This document shows, piece by piece, positions 29,534 to 41,566 of a stretch of DNA of 64,000 nt. Source of the stretch: Pseudomonas nabeulensis (GTDB lineage Bacteria; Pseudomonadota; Gammaproteobacteria; Pseudomonadales; Pseudomonadaceae). Each line of letters opens with the position of its first letter. The first letter of the stretch is position 1. A program made the position numbers and the translations under genes. The stretch spans positions 124,001 through 188,000 of the forward strand of contig NZ_QUZT01000002.1 of assembly GCF_004682045.1 (NCBI RefSeq). Reading direction: 5' to 3'. A model generated the notes under the pieces. That model had not been told where the DNA came from. It did no database searches and saw nothing but the letters and a program-made list of their open reading frames with translations.

Positions 29534-30793
29534 ATGCTTGAACTTGTCGCCGCCTTTATTTGCCTGACCACCCTGCTCACGTATGTGAACTTCCGCTTTA
29601 TCGGCCTGCCACCCACCATCGGCGTGATGGTCACGGCCCTGATGTTTTCCCTGATCCTGCAAGGCCTGAGTTTTCTCGGCTATCCAGGCTTGGAAGAACG
29701 CATCCAACAACTGATCGGCCAGATCGATTTCGGCGACCTGCTGATGAACTGGATGCTCTCGTTCCTGCTGTTCGCAGGCGCCCTGCACGTCAACCTGAAC
29801 GACCTGCGCAGCTACCGCTGGCCCATTGGCCTGCTGGCGACCTTCGGCGTATTGATCGCCACCGTAGTGATCGGCAGCCTGGCTTACTACATCTTTGCCC
29901 TGTTCGGCTGGCACGTGAGCTTCCTGTACTGCCTGCTGTTCGGTGCGCTGATCTCGCCCACCGACCCGATTGCGGTGCTCGGCGTACTGCGTACCGCCAA
30001 TGCGTCCAAACCCCTGAAAACCACCATCGTCGGCGAGTCGCTGTTCAACGACGGCACGGCGGTGGTGGTGTTTACCGTATTGCTGGGCATCGCACAGTTG
30101 GGCGAGACACCGACCGTCGGCGCCACGGCCATGCTGTTCGCCCATGAGGCGATTGGCGGCGTGGTGTTCGGCGGCCTGATCGGCTACCTGGTGTACCTGA
30201 TGATCAAGAGCATCGAGCAACACCAGATTGAAGTGATGCTCACCCTCGCCCTGGTCATCGGCGGTTCGGCGATGGCGACGGAACTGCACGTCTCCGCACC
30301 GATCGCGATGGTGGTCGCGGGCCTGATCATCGGCAACCTGGGCCGCAAGCTGGCGATGAACGAGATGACCCGTCGCTACCTGGATGGCTTCTGGGAATTG
30401 CTCGATGACATGCTCAACGCCTTGCTGTTTGCACTGATCGGCATGGAGCTGCTGCTGCTGCCGTTCAACTGGCTGCACGTGTTCGCTGCCAGTTTGTTGG
30501 CCGTCGCGATCCTGCTCTCGCGCCTGCTGACCGTAGCCCCGGCAATCCTGTTGCTACGCCGCTGGCGCACGGTGCCACGCGGCACCATCCGCATCCTGAC
30601 CTGGGGCGGGCTGCGCGGTGGGGTCTCGGTAGCCTTGGCGCTGGCCTTGCCGCTGGGCCCTGAACGTGACCTGCTGCTCAGCATCACCTATATCGTGGTG
30701 TTGTCGTCGATCCTGTTGCAGGGGTTGAGCATCGGCAAACTGGTCAAGCGCGTGACCCAGGGCGAGCCCCAGGCCGCATCTGAACATCACTGA
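29534..30793 (+). CDS. CPA1 (NhaP-type) Na+/H+ antiporter
   Basis: The 419-residue polytopic protein has the CPA1 ion-site motifs SPTDPIAVLG and GESLFNDGTAVVVF, plus the late TWGGLRGGVSVALAL segment with conserved Arg. It should exchange cytoplasmic Na+ (or K+) for H+ at the inner membrane. AAGGA precedes the ATG at 29534 by six bases; an upstream in-frame ATG at 29414 would add a Pro/His-rich, non-membrane stretch. Its 3' end overlaps the convergent FNT gene by 7 bp. Confidence 0.9.
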   Translation: MLELVAAFICLTTLLTYVNFRFIGLPPTIGVMVTALMFSLILQGLSFLGYPGLEERIQQLIGQIDFGDLLMNWMLSFLLFAGALHVNLNDLRSYRWPIGLLATFGVLIATVVIGSLAYYIFALFGWHVSFLYCLLFGALISPTDPIAVLGVLRTANASKPLKTTIVGESLFNDGTAVVVFTVLLGIAQLGETPTVGATAMLFAHEAIGGVVFGGLIGYLVYLMIKSIEQHQIEVMLTLALVIGGSAMATELHVSAPIAMVVAGLIIGNLGRKLAMNEMTRRYLDGFWELLDDMLNALLFALIGMELLLLPFNWLHVFAASLLAVAILLSRLLTVAPAILLLRRWRTVPRGTIRILTWGGLRGGVSVALALALPLGPERDLLLSITYIVVLSSILLQGLSIGKLVKRVTQGEPQAASEHH

Positions 30794-31674
30794 CCCTTGT
30801 TGATCTGCTGCGGATGCCTCGGGTCCGCAGTCGCCTTGCCCGGCAAGCTGCTTTCACTGCGCACCTGGGCATGGCTGATCAAGGCGAAGATAAAGCTGCC
30901 GCCAATGATATTGCCCGCCAACGTCGGCCCGGCGAACACCTGCCAGAAATCCTTCCACGGCAACTCGCCGGCAAACACCAGGTACGACACCTCCGCCGAC
31001 CCCACCACGATGTGGGTGAAGTCGCCCAAGGCCATCAGGTAGGTGATCAAGATGATGATGAACATCTTGGCGCTTTCCATGGACGGGATCATCCACACCA
31101 TGGTGGCGATCATCCAGCCGGAGACGATGCCCTTGGCGAACATCTGGCCGGGATCGTTCTCCATGACCTTGCGCCCGATTTCCAGGAAGGCCAGGTCAGT
31201 CTTGGTATCGAAGATCGGCAAGTGCAACATTACGTAGGCCACCAGCAAGGTGCCGCACAAGTTGCCTACCAGCACCACCGTCCACAACCGCAACAGCCGC
31301 CCGGCATTCGCCAGCGTGGGCTTGCTCATCACCGGCAGCACGGCGGTCAGGGTGTTTTCGGTGAACAATTGCTGGCGCGCCAGGATGACCGCGAGGAAGC
31401 CCGCGCAGTAACCGAAGCTGGCGATCACCTTGAAGCCCTCACCGTCCGGCAGGCGCGAGTTGAGCAGGCCCATGCCCATCAACGACAGGCCCATGGTCAG
31501 GCCAGCAGCCAGTGCCGACCACCACAGCGCCGCCACATTGCGTTCAAGTTCCTGATCACCCTGGGTGCGGATGATTTCATGCAGCACCGCCGCGCGGGGC
31601 GGCTGGTTCTTGTCGACGTCCTGTTGCTCTTCTTGCGACAGGTTGGGGGTCTTGCCGTCGTCTTGAGTGGTCAT
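30787..31674 (-). CDS. Formate/nitrite transporter (FNT) family protein, YfdC-like
   Basis: The 295-residue protein has six membrane helices and FNT features such as ARQQLFTENTLTAVLP and GNLCGTL, with a charged N-terminal tail (QEEQQDVDKNQPPRA) typical of YfdC rather than FocA. The substrate is unproven. It overlaps the antiporter stop by 7 bp tail to tail. Confidence 0.87.
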   Translation of the reverse strand: MTTQDDGKTPNLSQEEQQDVDKNQPPRAAVLHEIIRTQGDQELERNVAALWWSALAAGLTMGLSLMGMGLLNSRLPDGEGFKVIASFGYCAGFLAVILARQQLFTENTLTAVLPVMSKPTLANAGRLLRLWTVVLVGNLCGTLLVAYVMLHLPIFDTKTDLAFLEIGRKVMENDPGQMFAKGIVSGWMIATMVWMIPSMESAKMFIIILITYLMALGDFTHIVVGSAEVSYLVFAGELPWKDFWQVFAGPTLAGNIIGGSFIFALISHAQVRSESSLPGKATADPRHPQQINKGQ

Positions 31675-31729
31675 GATCAGCTAAGTCCAAGGGGCGCCTG
31701 TAGCTACGACACGCCGCGACAATGGCTGT

Positions 31730-33655
31730 TCAATGGCCAGATGACGAAATCGGTATGCGCCAGGCCTTCGCCATCTCAACGGTGGTGGACTTGAACGCTG
31801 TGCGCCACGGCTTATTGCGCGCCGTGTAGTGTTGAACGATGGCGTCAAGCGCGGCATTGAACTCGCCTGGCGTGCTGGCCTCGGCCAGATCACGGGCTAC
31901 GCGTTGCAACAACTCAACGTTGGACGCCGGTTGGCCCGGCCGATAAAGCGATGGATATATCACCTCCCGCGTGAAGTTCTCGGCTTTCACCGCAATGTCA
32001 CGTCTTTTCATTTGAGCGACGCCGCTGGCCATGACCTTGGACAGAGGTGCAGCCTTATCCTGCCTGGCCGCCACCTGCAGCAGTTGCTGGAAGTTGCGTT
32101 GCCCTACCGCGCTGAGGCGCTGCCCCAGCCACTCAATGTGTTCCGGCCGACGAGCGAGTGCATCCAGATTTCGCAGCGCAGCAGCCAGCTTCGGCGTGAT
32201 TGCCAGCGCGTCGCTGGATTGATTGGCTTCGGCAATCGCACTGTCCAGGGCCAGCAGTGCTTGTTGCGCGCTCTTGCGAAACATCATTACATCTGCTGCG
32301 GCCGAGTCCTTGCGCAATTCATCCTGCGCACTGGCGAGCATTTCATCGTCCATTGCCAGCACCGCTGCATCCACAGAGTCAAACGAAAAACGTTCACGCG
32401 CGTCACTACGCGCCTCCAAGTGCGTCGCCACCGTTTGGCGGGCCCGCGCCTGCAGATGCAGTTTCTGTTCGAGGCTCATGGTGAAATTGACAGTGCCATT
32501 GAGCAGCCCACGGAAATCGCCTTTTTCCGTGTTCAGCGGCAAGGTCACCGTCTGGTCGGCATACGCCTTGAGTCGTTCTTCTTGATAAGCCCCGGCCGCC
32601 GAATGCGGTGTACCGGTGACGGTGTCGACAATGGCACTGAAAAAGTTGCCACTTTTGTTCGGGCTTTCCTTTTCCGACTCGAACTTGACGACCAGCGACT
32701 CAGGCCGGCTCAGCGGGCTCTGCGCAAACGACCGCTCAATTACACCAGGCGCCGGCGTATTAACGAGCAACCCACCGTCCTGGAACGCCGTGACTTCGGC
32801 CGACGCCTGGAACCCATGACCTTGTTCTTCCGGGCTCTTGAACAGCCCCGGCAACGAACCCGAGATATGGGCGGCACGGGCGATATCCAGGTCTGGAGTC
32901 AAGCTGGCATTGAACACCACCAACTGCGGGCGCCCGTCGAACATGCCCGTGCCAGTGATGTTGAGCTGCTTGATCGCCGGGATATGCCGGCTCAAGACCT
33001 CAAGGTCACGAAACGTCGGCGCCCCTCCGGCACTTAGTCTGTCAGCAATTTTCATGACGTCGGCGGGACGACTGGCCCTGGGCGTGTCGGCAATGTGGGC
33101 CAGGATCGATTTGCGCGATTCGTTGCGCATCATCTCTTCCAGGGGGGATGCTTCGGTCTGCAAGCGTGGCAGCAGGGTCAACAACAATTGAGAAATATTC
33201 CCAGCGGGGCCTGGAAGGCGCCCGGCCAATTGACCAAGCTTGGTGCTTGCTGTTTGCAGCCAAGCCGTCACCGGGTCTTTGCTGTTGAGCAAGCCCGGCA
33301 GATCCATCGTGTTGGACAGCTCACCAAACGCCTTGCCCCCCATGCCACTGGCAAGCAATGTGGCGGAAATCGCCCCGGCGGATGAGCCGGAGATAACCTT
33401 CACACCTTGCAGTTTCCTGCCGTCCTCCAGCGCCTGCACCACTCCCGGAAAAGCAACGCCCTTGGCGCCACCACCGCTGAGCACCAAGTGGCCGGGTGGT
33501 GGCGGCGACGCAGTCACGGTCACTCGCCCATCACCATGGCGATGAAGGCTCAGCTTTCGAGGCCCCACCTCCTTGACCAGCGCAGTCTTAACCTCAAGGT
33601 CAATGGTTGGCGCTGCAAGGGGCCGGATTGGGACAGGAGACATGGACACTTTCAT
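31730..33655 (-). CDS. exoU: ExoU-like patatin phospholipase (candidate type III secretion effector)
   Basis: This 641-residue protein aligns along its full length with my recollection of P. aeruginosa ExoU (687 aa). Shared stretches include LVLSGGGAKG (oxyanion loop, residues 57-66), GSSAG with nucleophile Ser92, MFDGRPQLVVFNASLTPDL, AAHISGSLPG, FQDGG with Asp293 of the catalytic dyad, and near the end YPSLYRPGQPASN and STTVEMAKAWR, part of the ExoU membrane-targeting region. ExoU is a ubiquitin-activated phospholipase A2 injected into host cells. The N-terminus lacks any Sec signal. No SpcU-like chaperone gene or secretion genes adjoin, and no ExsA-type box was seen upstream, so delivery is unproven. 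Confidence 0.88.
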   Translation of the reverse strand: MKVSMSPVPIRPLAAPTIDLEVKTALVKEVGPRKLSLHRHGDGRVTVTASPPPPGHLVLSGGGAKGVAFPGVVQALEDGRKLQGVKVISGSSAGAISATLLASGMGGKAFGELSNTMDLPGLLNSKDPVTAWLQTASTKLGQLAGRLPGPAGNISQLLLTLLPRLQTEASPLEEMMRNESRKSILAHIADTPRASRPADVMKIADRLSAGGAPTFRDLEVLSRHIPAIKQLNITGTGMFDGRPQLVVFNASLTPDLDIARAAHISGSLPGLFKSPEEQGHGFQASAEVTAFQDGGLLVNTPAPGVIERSFAQSPLSRPESLVVKFESEKESPNKSGNFFSAIVDTVTGTPHSAAGAYQEERLKAYADQTVTLPLNTEKGDFRGLLNGTVNFTMSLEQKLHLQARARQTVATHLEARSDARERFSFDSVDAAVLAMDDEMLASAQDELRKDSAAADVMMFRKSAQQALLALDSAIAEANQSSDALAITPKLAAALRNLDALARRPEHIEWLGQRLSAVGQRNFQQLLQVAARQDKAAPLSKVMASGVAQMKRRDIAVKAENFTREVIYPSLYRPGQPASNVELLQRVARDLAEASTPGEFNAALDAIVQHYTARNKPWRTAFKSTTVEMAKAWRIPISSSGH

Positions 33656-33753
33656 ACAACAGCTCTCTCTTCAGGAAGTAGTCCTGAGTGACGAGAGAGC
33701 CTGGGAAAGATCCATACGGAATGATTTGGCAAAGCAAATCAGACCGCTGTGCA

Positions 33754-35894
<2,141 letters not shown>

Positions 35895-35938
35895 TAAGCC
35901 TGTGCCCGCTCTCTATCTAAAGGGGAGCGGGCTTTAAA

Positions 35939-36028
35939 TGTGGGAGGGGGCTTGCCCCCGATGGCAGAGTGTCAGCCAACAAATTCATCTACTGACACAC
36001 CGCAATCGGGGGCAAGCCCCCTCCCACA
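35939..36028. repeat. REPIN between ahcY and metF
   Basis: Inverted REP pair in the usual orientation. It could separate expression of ahcY and metF if both are on one transcript. Confidence 0.92.
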
Positions 36029-36064
36029 CAAGCCTTCCAGTTTCGAGTTTCAAAGGGTATTACC

Positions 36065-36910
36065 ATGTCCCAAGACCGTCGCTACAGCTTCGAGTTCTTC
36101 CCGACCAAGACCGATGCTGGGCATGAAAAACTGATGGCCACGGCCACCCAGTTGGCCAGCTACAACCCCGACTTCTTCTCCTGCACCTACGGCGCCGGCG
36201 GCTCGACCCGTGACCGCACGATCAACACCGTGTTGCAGCTGGAAAGCCAAGTCAAAGTTCCCGCCGCCCCGCACCTGTCGTGTGTGGGCGACAGCAAGGC
36301 CGACCTGCGTGGCCTGCTGACCCAATACCAGCAAGCCGGCATCAAACGCATCGTCGCCCTGCGTGGCGACCTGCCGTCCGGCATGGGCATGGCCAGCGGT
36401 GAGCTGCGCTACGCCAACGACCTGGTGAGCTTCATCCGCGAAGAAAGCGGCGATCACTTCCATATCGAAGTGGCCGCGTACCCGGAGATGCACCCCCAGG
36501 CGCGCAACTTCGAAGACGACCTGCACAACTTCGTGCGCAAGGCCAACGCTGGCGCCGACAGCGCGATCACCCAGTACTTCTTCAACGCCGACAGCTACTT
36601 CTACTTCGTCGAGCGCGTGCGGGCCATGGGTGTCAACATCCCGATCGTGCCGGGCATCATGCCGATCACCAACTACAGCAAGTTGGCACGTTTCTCCGAC
36701 GCATGCGGCGCAGAAATCCCACGCTGGATTCGCAAGCAACTGGAAGCCTACGGCGACGACGTCAAGAGCATCCAGGCGTTCGGCGAGCAGGTCATCAGCG
36801 AAATGTGCGAACGCTTGCTGCAAGGCGGCGCGCCAGGGTTGCACTTCTACACCCTGAACCAGGCTGAGCCGAGCCTCGCCATCTGGAACAACCTCAAGCT
36901 GCCACGCTGA
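36065..36910 (+). CDS. metF: Methylenetetrahydrofolate reductase
   Basis: The 281-residue TIM-barrel flavoprotein has SFEFFPTKTD at the start, FFSCTYGAGGSTRD, ALRGDLP, AAYPEMHP and TQYFFNADSYFYF, all MetF landmarks. It reduces 5,10-methylene-THF to 5-methyl-THF, the methyl donor for methionine. With ahcY and metK it completes the methyl cycle in this window. Confidence 0.97.
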   Translation: MSQDRRYSFEFFPTKTDAGHEKLMATATQLASYNPDFFSCTYGAGGSTRDRTINTVLQLESQVKVPAAPHLSCVGDSKADLRGLLTQYQQAGIKRIVALRGDLPSGMGMASGELRYANDLVSFIREESGDHFHIEVAAYPEMHPQARNFEDDLHNFVRKANAGADSAITQYFFNADSYFYFVERVRAMGVNIPIVPGIMPITNYSKLARFSDACGAEIPRWIRKQLEAYGDDVKSIQAFGEQVISEMCERLLQGGAPGLHFYTLNQAEPSLAIWNNLKLPR

Positions 36911-36927
36911 GGCGAGTTCAAGCGGCA

Positions 36928-36957
36928 CCCAGGCCCTCGCTCATGCGGGGGCCTTTT
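36928..36957 (+). terminator. Intrinsic terminator of metF
   Basis: An AGGCCC(T)CGC stem pairs with GCGGGGGCCT around TCAT and is followed by TTTT. Confidence 0.78.
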
Positions 36958-37032
36958 CATTTGCCCCCCTCTTGCCTGCCAATGCGCGCCCCAGAGCTTC
37001 TATTTAAACAAAGAGCATCGTAACCTCAGGGC

Positions 37033-37824
37033 ATGCCCATCCTTTTGAAGCTGTTGACTGCCGCCCTCTTTACTTGCCTGAGCCTGGCCGCTTATGGCGA
37101 GAAATTGCGCATTGTCACCGAGCCCTGGGCGCCCTATGTCTACGATGACAACGGCACCATGCGCGGGCTGGACTACGAAACCACGGTGACCGTGTTCCAG
37201 CGCCTGGGTGTCGAGGTGCAGTGGCAGTTCCTGCCGTGGAAGCGCTGCCTGGCCATGCTTGAACAAGGCCACGCCGACGGCGCGCTGGATATTTTCCATA
37301 GCCACGACCGCGATGCCCTGCTGCTTTACCCCAGCGAACCGCTCTCGGAAGTGGAGTTCGTGGTGTTCTACGCCAACGACCGCCCCCATCCAGCCCAGAC
37401 CCTCGACGACCTGCGCGGCCTCACCATCGGCACCTCGCCGGGCTATTTGTATGGTGCACCGTTCAGCGACTCCACCGTGTTCAACCGCGAACCGGCCCCC
37501 AGCCATGAAGCCAACTTCGGCAAATTGCTGCTGGGGCGCATCGATATGGTGATCACCGACCGCCGAGTGGGCCAGCATGTGATCAAGGCGATGGGCCTGG
37601 AGGGCAAGGTCAGCCAGGCGCCGGTGGTGGTGAGCCGCCAGCAGCAATTTCTTGCGGTGCGCCGTGGCGCGGGCATGGACCTGCTGGTGCAGCGCTTTGC
37701 CGCTGAACTCAAGCGCTTCAAACAAGAACCGGCCTACGTCGCCTTGAGCGCCAAATACGGCGGATTCCAAGTCAGCAACGCCTCCGGACACACCGTTGAG
37801 CAGCAGGAAAGCGGCGCGCCGTGA
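37033..37824 (+). CDS. Periplasmic solute-binding protein, family 3
   Basis: The 263-residue protein has a signal peptide (MPILLKLLTAALFTCLSLAA, cleavage near YGE) and a family 3 binding fold: LRIVTEPWAPYVYDDNGTMR, GLDYE, FLPWKRCLAMLEQGHADGAL in part, then LRGLTIGTSPGYLYG. Like the one at 8360-9097 it has no transporter genes next to it. The ligand is unknown. Confidence 0.85.
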   Translation: MPILLKLLTAALFTCLSLAAYGEKLRIVTEPWAPYVYDDNGTMRGLDYETTVTVFQRLGVEVQWQFLPWKRCLAMLEQGHADGALDIFHSHDRDALLLYPSEPLSEVEFVVFYANDRPHPAQTLDDLRGLTIGTSPGYLYGAPFSDSTVFNREPAPSHEANFGKLLLGRIDMVITDRRVGQHVIKAMGLEGKVSQAPVVVSRQQQFLAVRRGAGMDLLVQRFAAELKRFKQEPAYVALSAKYGGFQVSNASGHTVEQQESGAP

Positions 37825-37830
37825 TTGCTC

Positions 37831-38045
37831 TGTTATACTCCGGCCTTTCCGCCAGGCTTACGCCCGGCCGCTGAGGTCTTGAAAAAGGCACCCAACCCCG
37901 CTACTGCGCAGCTTTCAGCCCGCGCGAGCCGGTGGAGTGCCCGCCAGACGCAGCAGGACCGGACGGGATAACGCTCCCCTAAGCGTCATTCACGCCCGGC
38001 AAGATTATCCCTTTGGGCCAAGCCCTAACTAAAACAGGATTACTC
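37831..38045 (+). promoter_or_regulatory. Extended -10 promoter and ~200-nt leader of the RhlE2-type helicase gene
   Basis: TGTTATACT at 37831-37839 is an extended -10 element (TGnTATACT), directly after the preceding stop codon. It leaves a GC-rich leader of about 200 nt with several possible stems before the helicase ATG and no credible ORF. Long leaders that permit autoregulation are known for DEAD-box helicase mRNAs; that role here is inference. Confidence 0.5.
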
Positions 38046-39917
38046 ATGTCCTTTGCTTCCCTCGGTCTCTCCGAGGCTTTAGTCCGCGCCATCGAGGCAG
38101 CGGGGTATACCGAGCCTACTCCGGTGCAACAGCGGGCCATTCCCGCCGTGTTGCAAGGTCGCGACCTGATGGTTGCGGCGCAGACAGGTACTGGTAAAAC
38201 CGGTGGTTTCGCCCTCCCGATCCTGGAGCGGTTGTTCCCTAACGGTCATCCGGACAAATCCCAGCGTCATGGCCCGCGCCAACCGCGCGTACTGGTCCTG
38301 ACCCCCACCCGCGAACTCGCCGCCCAGGTGCACGACAGCTTCAAGCTGTATGCCCGCGACTTGAAGTTCGTCAGTGCCTGCATCTTCGGCGGCGTCGGCA
38401 TGAACCCACAGGTTCAGGCCATGTCCCGTGGTGTGGACGTACTGGTCGCTTGCCCGGGTCGCTTGCTCGACCTGTGCGGCCAAGGCAGCGTCGACCTGTC
38501 CCACGTGGAAATCCTCGTGCTGGACGAAGCCGACCGCATGCTCGACATGGGCTTTGTCCATGACGTGAAAAAAGTCCTCGCGCGCCTGCCGGCCAAACGT
38601 CAGAACCTGCTGTTCTCGGCAACGTTCTCCCAAGACATCACCAATCTGGCCGGCAAGCTGCTGCACAACCCAGAGCGCATCGAAGTCACGCCGCCGAACA
38701 CCACGGTCGAGCGTATCGAGCAACGCGTGTTCCGCCTGGCAGCCAGCCACAAGCGTGCGCTGCTGGCCCACCTGATCACCCACGGTGCGTGGGAACAGGT
38801 GCTGGTGTTCACCCGCACCAAGCACGGCGCCAACCGCCTGGCCGAGTACCTGGACAAGCACGGCCTCACCGCCGTTGCCATCCACGGCAACAAGAGCCAG
38901 AACGCGCGCACCAAGGCCCTGGCCGACTTCAAGGCCGGCACCGTGCGTATCCTGGTGGCCACCGATATCGCCGCTCGCGGCCTGGATATCGACCAACTGC
39001 CACACGTGGTCAACTTCGAGCTGCCAAACGTCGATGAAGACTATGTGCACCGTATCGGCCGTACCGGCCGTGCCGGTCGTTCGGGTGAAGCCATCTCCCT
39101 GGTTGCACCGGACGAAGAAAAACTGCTGAAAAGCATCGAGCGCATGACCAAGCAGAAAATCGCCGACGGCGACCTGATGGGCTTCGATGCCAGCGCCGTG
39201 GAGGCCGAGAAGCCAGAAGCGCGCGAACGTCCGGACGTGCGTAACCCGCGCAACCCACGCGGTCCGAAGGGCGATGGCCCGAACGGCGGCGGTGGTGGCG
39301 GTGGTCGCCGCGACAAAGGCAAAGACAAGGGCAAGGAAAAATCCGCCAGCAACGGCCGTGGCGAACGCCCAGCCCGTGAGCAGAAGCCCCGTGAAGGCAC
39401 CCCGGCCCGCGAACAGCGCCAGCCGAGCCAGCCGCCACGCGCTGCGGCTGACCGTGCACCGGACGAGTTCCTCGACGACGATATCGATAACTTCGGTAAC
39501 CGCGTCGACTACGTGCCTCAGGCCAAGCCGGCCCAAGGCCGTGGCCGCCGCCCAGGTGCCCCGGCACAGGGCGCGGGCGCTCCACGTAACGGCCAACCTC
39601 AAGGCGGTCGCCAGAACGGCCCGCGCAACAGCAGCGGCGGCACCACCGGAACTGCGCCAGCCAAGCGCAACGGCCCGCGTAATGGCGCGCCACGTGATGG
39701 CCAGGCCCGTCGCGAAGACTCGCGCAACCGCCGCCCGGCCCGTGACGACCAGCAACGTTCGTCCGAGCCAGCCGTGCAGAACCCGCGTGGCGGCCCGGCA
39801 CCGAAGATCATCCACAAGGAGTCGAAAGCGGATCGCTTCCCGACACCCGAGCAGTTGGATCAACTGCCAGGCCGTCCTCGTGGTGAGAAGCCAGCACTGC
39901 TGACCCGCAACCGCTGA
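38046..39917 (+). CDS. rhlE: DEAD-box RNA helicase RhlE (RhlE2 type) with long Arg/Gly-rich tail
   Basis: The 623-residue protein has a complete helicase core (residues 1-380): [45 protein letters not shown] and [11 protein letters not shown] disordered tail of about 235 residues follows, rich in Arg, Gly, Pro and Asn, including a [19 protein letters not shown] run. Length, tail and location beside metF, bioA and rsmE match P. aeruginosa RhlE2 (PA0428 region), linked to RNA turnover. The tail probably binds RNA or RNase E. The start at 38046 (MSFASLGLS) is canonical. Confidence 0.94.
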   Translation: MSFASLGLSEALVRAIEAAGYTEPTPVQQRAIPAVLQGRDLMVAAQTGTGKTGGFALPILERLFPNGHPDKSQRHGPRQPRVLVLTPTRELAAQVHDSFKLYARDLKFVSACIFGGVGMNPQVQAMSRGVDVLVACPGRLLDLCGQGSVDLSHVEILVLDEADRMLDMGFVHDVKKVLARLPAKRQNLLFSATFSQDITNLAGKLLHNPERIEVTPPNTTVERIEQRVFRLAASHKRALLAHLITHGAWEQVLVFTRTKHGANRLAEYLDKHGLTAVAIHGNKSQNARTKALADFKAGTVRILVATDIAARGLDIDQLPHVVNFELPNVDEDYVHRIGRTGRAGRSGEAISLVAPDEEKLLKSIERMTKQKIADGDLMGFDASAVEAEKPEARERPDVRNPRNPRGPKGDGPNGGGGGGGRRDKGKDKGKEKSASNGRGERPAREQKPREGTPAREQRQPSQPPRAAADRAPDEFLDDDIDNFGNRVDYVPQAKPAQGRGRRPGAPAQGAGAPRNGQPQGGRQNGPRNSSGGTTGTAPAKRNGPRNGAPRDGQARREDSRNRRPARDDQQRSSEPAVQNPRGGPAPKIIHKESKADRFPTPEQLDQLPGRPRGEKPALLTRNR

Positions 39918-39933
39918 GTTTCAACGTCACATA

Positions 39934-39971
39934 AAAAATGCCCCGCCTCTTTCGAGCCGGGGCATTTTTTT
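39934..39971. terminator. Bidirectional terminator after rhlE
   Basis: AAAAAATGCCCCG and CGGGGCATTTTTTTT pair with A- and T-runs at either side, serving the convergent helicase and yceI genes. Confidence 0.88.
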
Positions 39972-39990
39972 TGAGTCAACGCAGATCAAA

Positions 39991-40109
39991 TGTGGGAGGG
40001 GCGGTGCGACGATTCGACTTGCCCCCGATAGCAGTGTGTCAGCCAAAAAATCTGTTACTGACCCACCGCCATCGGGAGCAAGTCGAATCGTCGCACCGCC
40101 CCTCCCACA
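39991..40109. repeat. REPIN variant with an 18-nt insert in both arms
   Basis: Each REP core is interrupted after GTGGGAGGG by GCGGTGCGACGATTCGAC and resumes with TTGCCCCCGAT (right arm has GGGAGCAAG). The insert is mirrored in the right arm, so the pair remains a long inverted repeat. Confidence 0.88.
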
Positions 40110-40132
40110 TTGAACGCATTGCCAGGCAGCAA

Positions 40133-40711
40133 TTACTTCTGCTTCACACCTTCCAGCGAGATGTCCAAGTCGGCAGTCTGGGACGTCGGGCCTGGGCCCT
40201 TGATGCCGAAGTCGTTCAGGTTCAGCGTGGTGGTGGCGTTGAAGCCAGCACGTTCGCCGCCCCATGGGTCCTTGCCTTCACCGTTGAACGTCGCCTTGAA
40301 CGTCACCGGCTTGGTCACGCCGTGCAGGGTCAGGTCGCCGGTCACGTCAGCGGTTTTTTCGCCGGTCGGTTTAACGGCAGTGGAGACGAACTTGGCGTCG
40401 GCAAACTTGGCCACTTCCAGGAAGTCTTTGCTGGCGATGTGCTTGTCACGCTCGGCGTGGTTGGACCACAGGCTGGCGGTTTTCACGTCGACCGAGATCT
40501 TGCTGGCCTCGGGCTTGGCCGCGTCCCAGCTGAACGTGCCGTCCCAATCCTTGAACGTACCGTGAATGAAGCTGTAGCCCAGGTGGCTGATCTTCCAGTC
40601 GATGAAGGCGTGCTGGCCTTCTTTGTCGATCTTGTAGTCAGCAGCCATCACCTGGCCTGCGGACAGCAGGGCAGTACCGATTGCCAGAGCGGCGAGGGTC
40701 TTTTTCAACAT
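40133..40711 (-). CDS. YceI family periplasmic protein
   Basis: The 192-residue protein has a signal peptide ([19 protein letters not shown], cleavage after VMA) and the YceI lipocalin-like pattern: [40 protein letters not shown] and a terminal [10 protein letters not shown]. YceI proteins bind isoprenoid-like ligands. It follows the cytochrome b561 gene by 32 bp on the same strand, the usual yceI-yceJ pairing. Confidence 0.93.
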   Translation of the reverse strand: MLKKTLAALAIGTALLSAGQVMAADYKIDKEGQHAFIDWKISHLGYSFIHGTFKDWDGTFSWDAAKPEASKISVDVKTASLWSNHAERDKHIASKDFLEVAKFADAKFVSTAVKPTGEKTADVTGDLTLHGVTKPVTFKATFNGEGKDPWGGERAGFNATTTLNLNDFGIKGPGPTSQTADLDISLEGVKQK

Positions 40712-40743
40712 ACTTTCTATTCCTTGTGAGTCGAGGTTGAACA

Positions 40744-41295
40744 TCAGGCTTTGCGTCCCAGCATTCGCAGCAGGGTCACATCACGATCAATGAAGTGGTG
40801 TTTCAGTGCAGCCACGCCGTGCAAACCGGCAAACACCACCAACACCCAGGCCAGGTACAGGTGCACCAGGCCTGCGTTGTCTGCCTGGTCCGGTAGCCCG
40901 GAAACCACGGCAGGAATCTCAAACAGGCCAAACACCGGGATACCGACACCGTCTGCGGTGGAAATCAGGTAACCGGCAATCATCACGGCAAACAGCCCGA
41001 GATAAAGGAACCCGTGGCCAAACGCGGCACCGATACGGGTCATGCGGCTGTAGCTCGCCAGCGGCGGTGGTGGCGGGCTAAGCAAGCGCCAGACAATGCG
41101 CACCAACATGACGGCAAACAAAGTAATGCCAATGCTCTTGTGCAGGTCCGGCGCTTCTTTGCGCCAGGCGCTGTAGTAGTCGAGGCCGACCATCCACAAA
41201 CCCAGGGCGAACAAACCAAACACCACCAGGGCCACGCCCCAGTGCAAAACAATGCTGACCCAGCCATAGCGGGCCGATGTGTTACGTAGCTGCAT
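40744..41295 (-). CDS. Cytochrome b561 family protein
   Basis: The 183-residue protein has four membrane helices with the expected heme-ligand His positions: IVLHWGVAL in helix 1, [10 protein letters not shown] in helix 2, and HLYLAWVLV and [12 protein letters not shown] in the last helices. It is likely a diheme quinol-oxidising cytochrome b561 (YceJ-type) that works with the adjacent YceI protein. Confidence 0.92.
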   Translation of the reverse strand: MQLRNTSARYGWVSIVLHWGVALVVFGLFALGLWMVGLDYYSAWRKEAPDLHKSIGITLFAVMLVRIVWRLLSPPPPPLASYSRMTRIGAAFGHGFLYLGLFAVMIAGYLISTADGVGIPVFGLFEIPAVVSGLPDQADNAGLVHLYLAWVLVVFAGLHGVAALKHHFIDRDVTLLRMLGRKA

Positions 41296-41566
41296 GTCCC
41301 AAATCCCGTAAGAACTGTGCCAAGACTAGCGATTTACCTATCGAATTAAAGCGCAAATTTTTGCTTCGAAATATCGAGAAATACGATAAGGAGCTTACGC
41401 AGAATACGTTAACGAAGAATTAAGACTATTCCCAAGAAACGTGACAGACCGTCCTACGTTTACCTTCAATTCACGTGTAATGACTTGTGACACCGCCGCC
41501 CATTGCATAGGCTTGCGCGATTGTTTTACCTGCGCGCGACGCAGGACCGCTTCGAGGAGATCACCG

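Noticed and set aside
33656..33753. ExsA-type activator box or SpcU-like chaperone gene next to the ExoU-like gene
   Set aside because: No A-rich TnnAAAAnA element and no small acidic ORF could be found in the 98-bp gap or downstream; only housekeeping genes flank it.
37840..38040. Cobalamin-type riboswitch in the rhlE leader
   Set aside because: The conserved B12-box core (GCCACTG) and its partner helices are not present, and the downstream gene is a helicase.
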